From positions 20,923,758-20,987,757 of the forward strand of contig JBBCBC010000022.1 in assembly GCA_037126765.1 (NCBI GenBank): a stretch of 64,000 nt of DNA, given 5' to 3'. Below the pieces are notes generated by a model. The model saw only the letters and a list, made by a program, of their open reading frames with translations, was not told where the DNA came from and ran no database searches. The position numbers and the translations under genes are program-made. The DNA is from Stenogyne calaminthoides (lineage: Eukaryota > Streptophyta > Magnoliopsida > Lamiales > Lamiaceae). Of the stretch, positions 61,720 through 64,000 are shown piece by piece. Within the stretch, counting starts at the first letter, position 1, and each line of letters begins with the position of its first letter.

Positions 61720-64000
61720 TCAAATAGACCTAGGTTTCGTTGCATAATTCTCTAAATCGACTTGATTTAGAGGCTTGGTTAAGATGTCAGCTCTTTGCTT
61801 ATCAGTATGGATCTTTTCCATTCTGATGTTCTTCTTTTCTGCATGATCTCGGATAAAGTGGTGTCTGATGTCCACATGTTTACATCTCGTGTGCAGGACT
61901 GGATTCTAAGTTATAGCAATCGACTTTATTATCATCACGGAAGATAGGTACATTGGTAGCGATTATGTTGTAATCCTCATTTGGACAGCGAGCGGAGAGC
62001 GGGTTGGGAACCTGATTACCTATGACCATATATTCTCGCTTGATGGTAGATGTGGCAACATATGTTTTTCTTAGAAAACCACGAGACCAAATTTTTTGCT
62101 TCCCAAGAAGCGGCAAGTACCGATGTAGATTTTCTATCTATCCTACATCCTCCATAATCAGAATCAGAGTACCCACTAAGCTCTAGATTATCATCTGCTG
62201 GATACCATAAACCTAAGTTTACAGTACCCTTCAGATACTTAAGAATCCACTTAGCTGCTTCAAAGTGGTTTTGTTTGGGATTTGCCTGAAATATGACACA
62301 TACACCTACTGCAAATGTTATATCTAGTCTGCTTGTAGTCAGGTATAGTAAAGATCCAATCAAAGCCCTATACTCTTTCTGATTAGTCTTCTTACCACCT
62401 TCATCTAGATCCATCTTGAATGCAGTTAACATTGGAATTCTGACTTCCTTGCAATTCTGAACTCCATACTTAGCCAACAAATTCCTTGTGTATTTTTTTG
62501 ATGCGGATGAAGATCGGTGTGAGCTTGCTTGACCGTAGACCCGGAAAATAGCTCATCGACCCATCATGGACATCTCAAATTTCCCTTGCATCGACTTCTT
62601 GAATTTCTCACATATAAACACGATTGGGAGAACCAAATATAATGTCGTCCACATAGATCTGAACCAAGAGAATGTCTTCTCCATCTTCTATTTTGAACAA
62701 GGTCCGATCAATCAAGCCCTTGGTAAAACCACTCTATCAAGAACTGGGACAATGTATCATACCAAGCTCTAGGAGTCTGTTTCAGTCCATAAAGAGTTTT
62801 TCTTAAAGCGGTACACTTGGTTGCTTATTTCAAAGCCGGAGGTTGTTCAACATAAACTTCCTCGCCTAGCACCCCGATTTAAGAATGCACTTTACATCCA
62901 TCTCGACACGATAAATCCCCTATGAAATTTTGATAAGTTTAAACAAACCGAATGGCTTCGGTGTAGCGGCGGTGCAAAGGTTTCATCATAATCAATCCCT
63001 CCGATTGTGAATATCCCTTAAGAACAAGTCTTGCCTTATTTCTCGGTTATTACATTGTGCTCATCCTTGTTCTTGAATACCCACTTAGTACCAATCACAT
63101 CTTGATGAGTTGGTGCATCTACAAGTTCCCAAACTTGATTTCTTTCAAACTGTTTCTAGTTCTTTTGCATGGCTAGAATCCAAACCAGATCTTGAAGAGC
63201 TTCTTTTTTGTGAGTGGTTCCTTCAAAGACAAATAACAACAATACATCAGACTTTCACCTGTCGATGTCTAGTTCTAACTCTATCGGATGGGTCTCCGAT
63301 GATCGATCAATTGGATGTTGGTTATCCGTGTCCTTCATCTCCGATTGTCATCTGTTTGGAGAACATCATCCTCTTCTGATAAAGATTCATCACTAGAGAC
63401 TGAAAACAGAAGGCTTGATCTGTCTCCCATAAACATGTACATAGTCATACGTCTCTTTATATGCAATCTGGTTCGTATGATTATGAGTGTGAGCATTGGA
63501 TAAAAATCGAAGACTTGGGATTTTTCATTGAGACTTGTCTTTTTTTAATCCATGGGGCTCGGGTGCGGCTGACCTAGGTTTTTCGATTGTAAGGGGTAGT
63601 ATACATTCGCTACCATTAAAAGATTCATATCTTTTCTGGCATAATTGGTCTTAGCGGTTTACTCTTAGCTTGCTTGTTAGGCAGTCTTGATCGAGATTTC
63701 TCGCATCATTTGGGGCCCATCCTTTCGAGATGGTCCAGCCTGATACCTACTCTGCTGATTGGGTTGTGGTCTTCTCAGAAGAATTGGGTTCATCTGATGA
63801 TACCTAGGCTGATGTTTGATCAGTTGTGGTTCATTTACATTCCCTACGATCGACACTTGCCTTGCACGATCAATTTGGTCATTTTCCTTACGGATCTGAT
63901 TTGGTATTTTCGTGTATCTTGGTGAAACTCATTTGGTTACACTTTTTTGATGTGAACAGACGGGACTTTGAGGATCGAAGGGATTTGATACCAATTCCCT
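61720..64000 (-). pseudogene. Copia D pol (RT and RNase H), incomplete and broken
   Basis: The minus strand ends at the tga at 61720 after RADILTKPLNQVDLENYAT. RNase H has YSDSDYGGCRIDRKST and LVSWFSKKN (62000-62240). The RT C-terminal part is MLAKYGVQNCKEVRIPML and ALIGSLLYLTTSRLDITFAVG (62290-62480). The RT start VWELVDAPTHQDVIGTKWVFKNK reads near 63060-63140. Between 62490 and 63060, and beyond 63140, the frame is lost repeatedly. Integrase, protease and gag would lie outside the window. The sequence is close to element C's pol. Confidence 0.85.

Larger units (their letters stand above)
54920..64000 (-). mobile_element. Copia element D (Sirevirus-like), 5' part beyond the window
   Basis: Inserted about 100 bp into the intron after exon 8 of the DUF1664 gene, in the opposite orientation. 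It has a 3' LTR, a polypurine tract, a downstream ORF, an antisense unit and pol, in that plus-strand order. The window ends near the start of RT. Gene order and RT/RNase H sequence match element C. The candidate target duplication agctg (54915-54919) would have to be found at the far end. Confidence 0.9.

Overview
The window is plant nuclear DNA, almost certainly from a eudicot with a repeat-rich genome. It holds two intron-containing plant genes with GT/AG splice sites: a pectin methylesterase and the first eight exons of a DUF1664-family gene. Nearly everything else is transposable elements: Ty1/copia and Ty3/gypsy retrotransposons primed by tRNA-iMet, a hAT transposon, Mutator-like elements, and short MITEs. 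I cannot name the species; an asterid is only a guess.

Positions 1-42000 are one deep nest. The oldest layer is a decayed minus-strand Ty3/gypsy element, of which only gag and a TATA-bearing 5' LTR are recognisable. Its gag is split by a copia LTR fragment (1-662), a Mutator-like element (747-3090) and an Angela/BARE-like copia element called B here (3475-40075). B is itself split by a complete copia element of its own family, A (5424-14601), by a hAT transposon (16397-36501) and by a solo LTR (38222-39918). The hAT is split by a roughly 14 kb Sirevirus-like copia element, C (17824-33747). C carries a solo LTR (28569-30224) inside its extra 3' reading frame. Most junctions have a visible target-site duplication, so the insertion order can be read directly.

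Positions 42000-54900 are the gene-bearing part. A Stowaway-type MITE (42401-42611) precedes a four-exon pectin methylesterase gene (43088-46358, 367 codons). MITE-like repeats follow, then two Mutator-like elements (47612-48678, and a foldback at 48757-49743). A C-family solo LTR with a perfect duplication (49964-52054) comes next, and then the DUF1664 gene (53242 onward).

From 54920 to the window end a minus-strand Sirevirus-like element, D, sits in an intron of the DUF1664 gene and runs off the window. D has a 3' LTR, a decayed downstream ORF and the pol region. Between pol and the downstream ORF lies a plus-strand unit with its own TATA box and a 99-codon ORF, antisense to the element. 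C and D both carry a large lysine/glutamate-rich ORF after pol.

All retroelement reading frames are broken here. Some blocks of C, D and a C-like solo LTR are almost free of CTGA/TCAG and instead hold CCGA/TCGG or shortened CGA/TCG. This looks more like consensus error at methylated CHG sites than natural mutation, so frameshifts in those blocks should be treated with caution.
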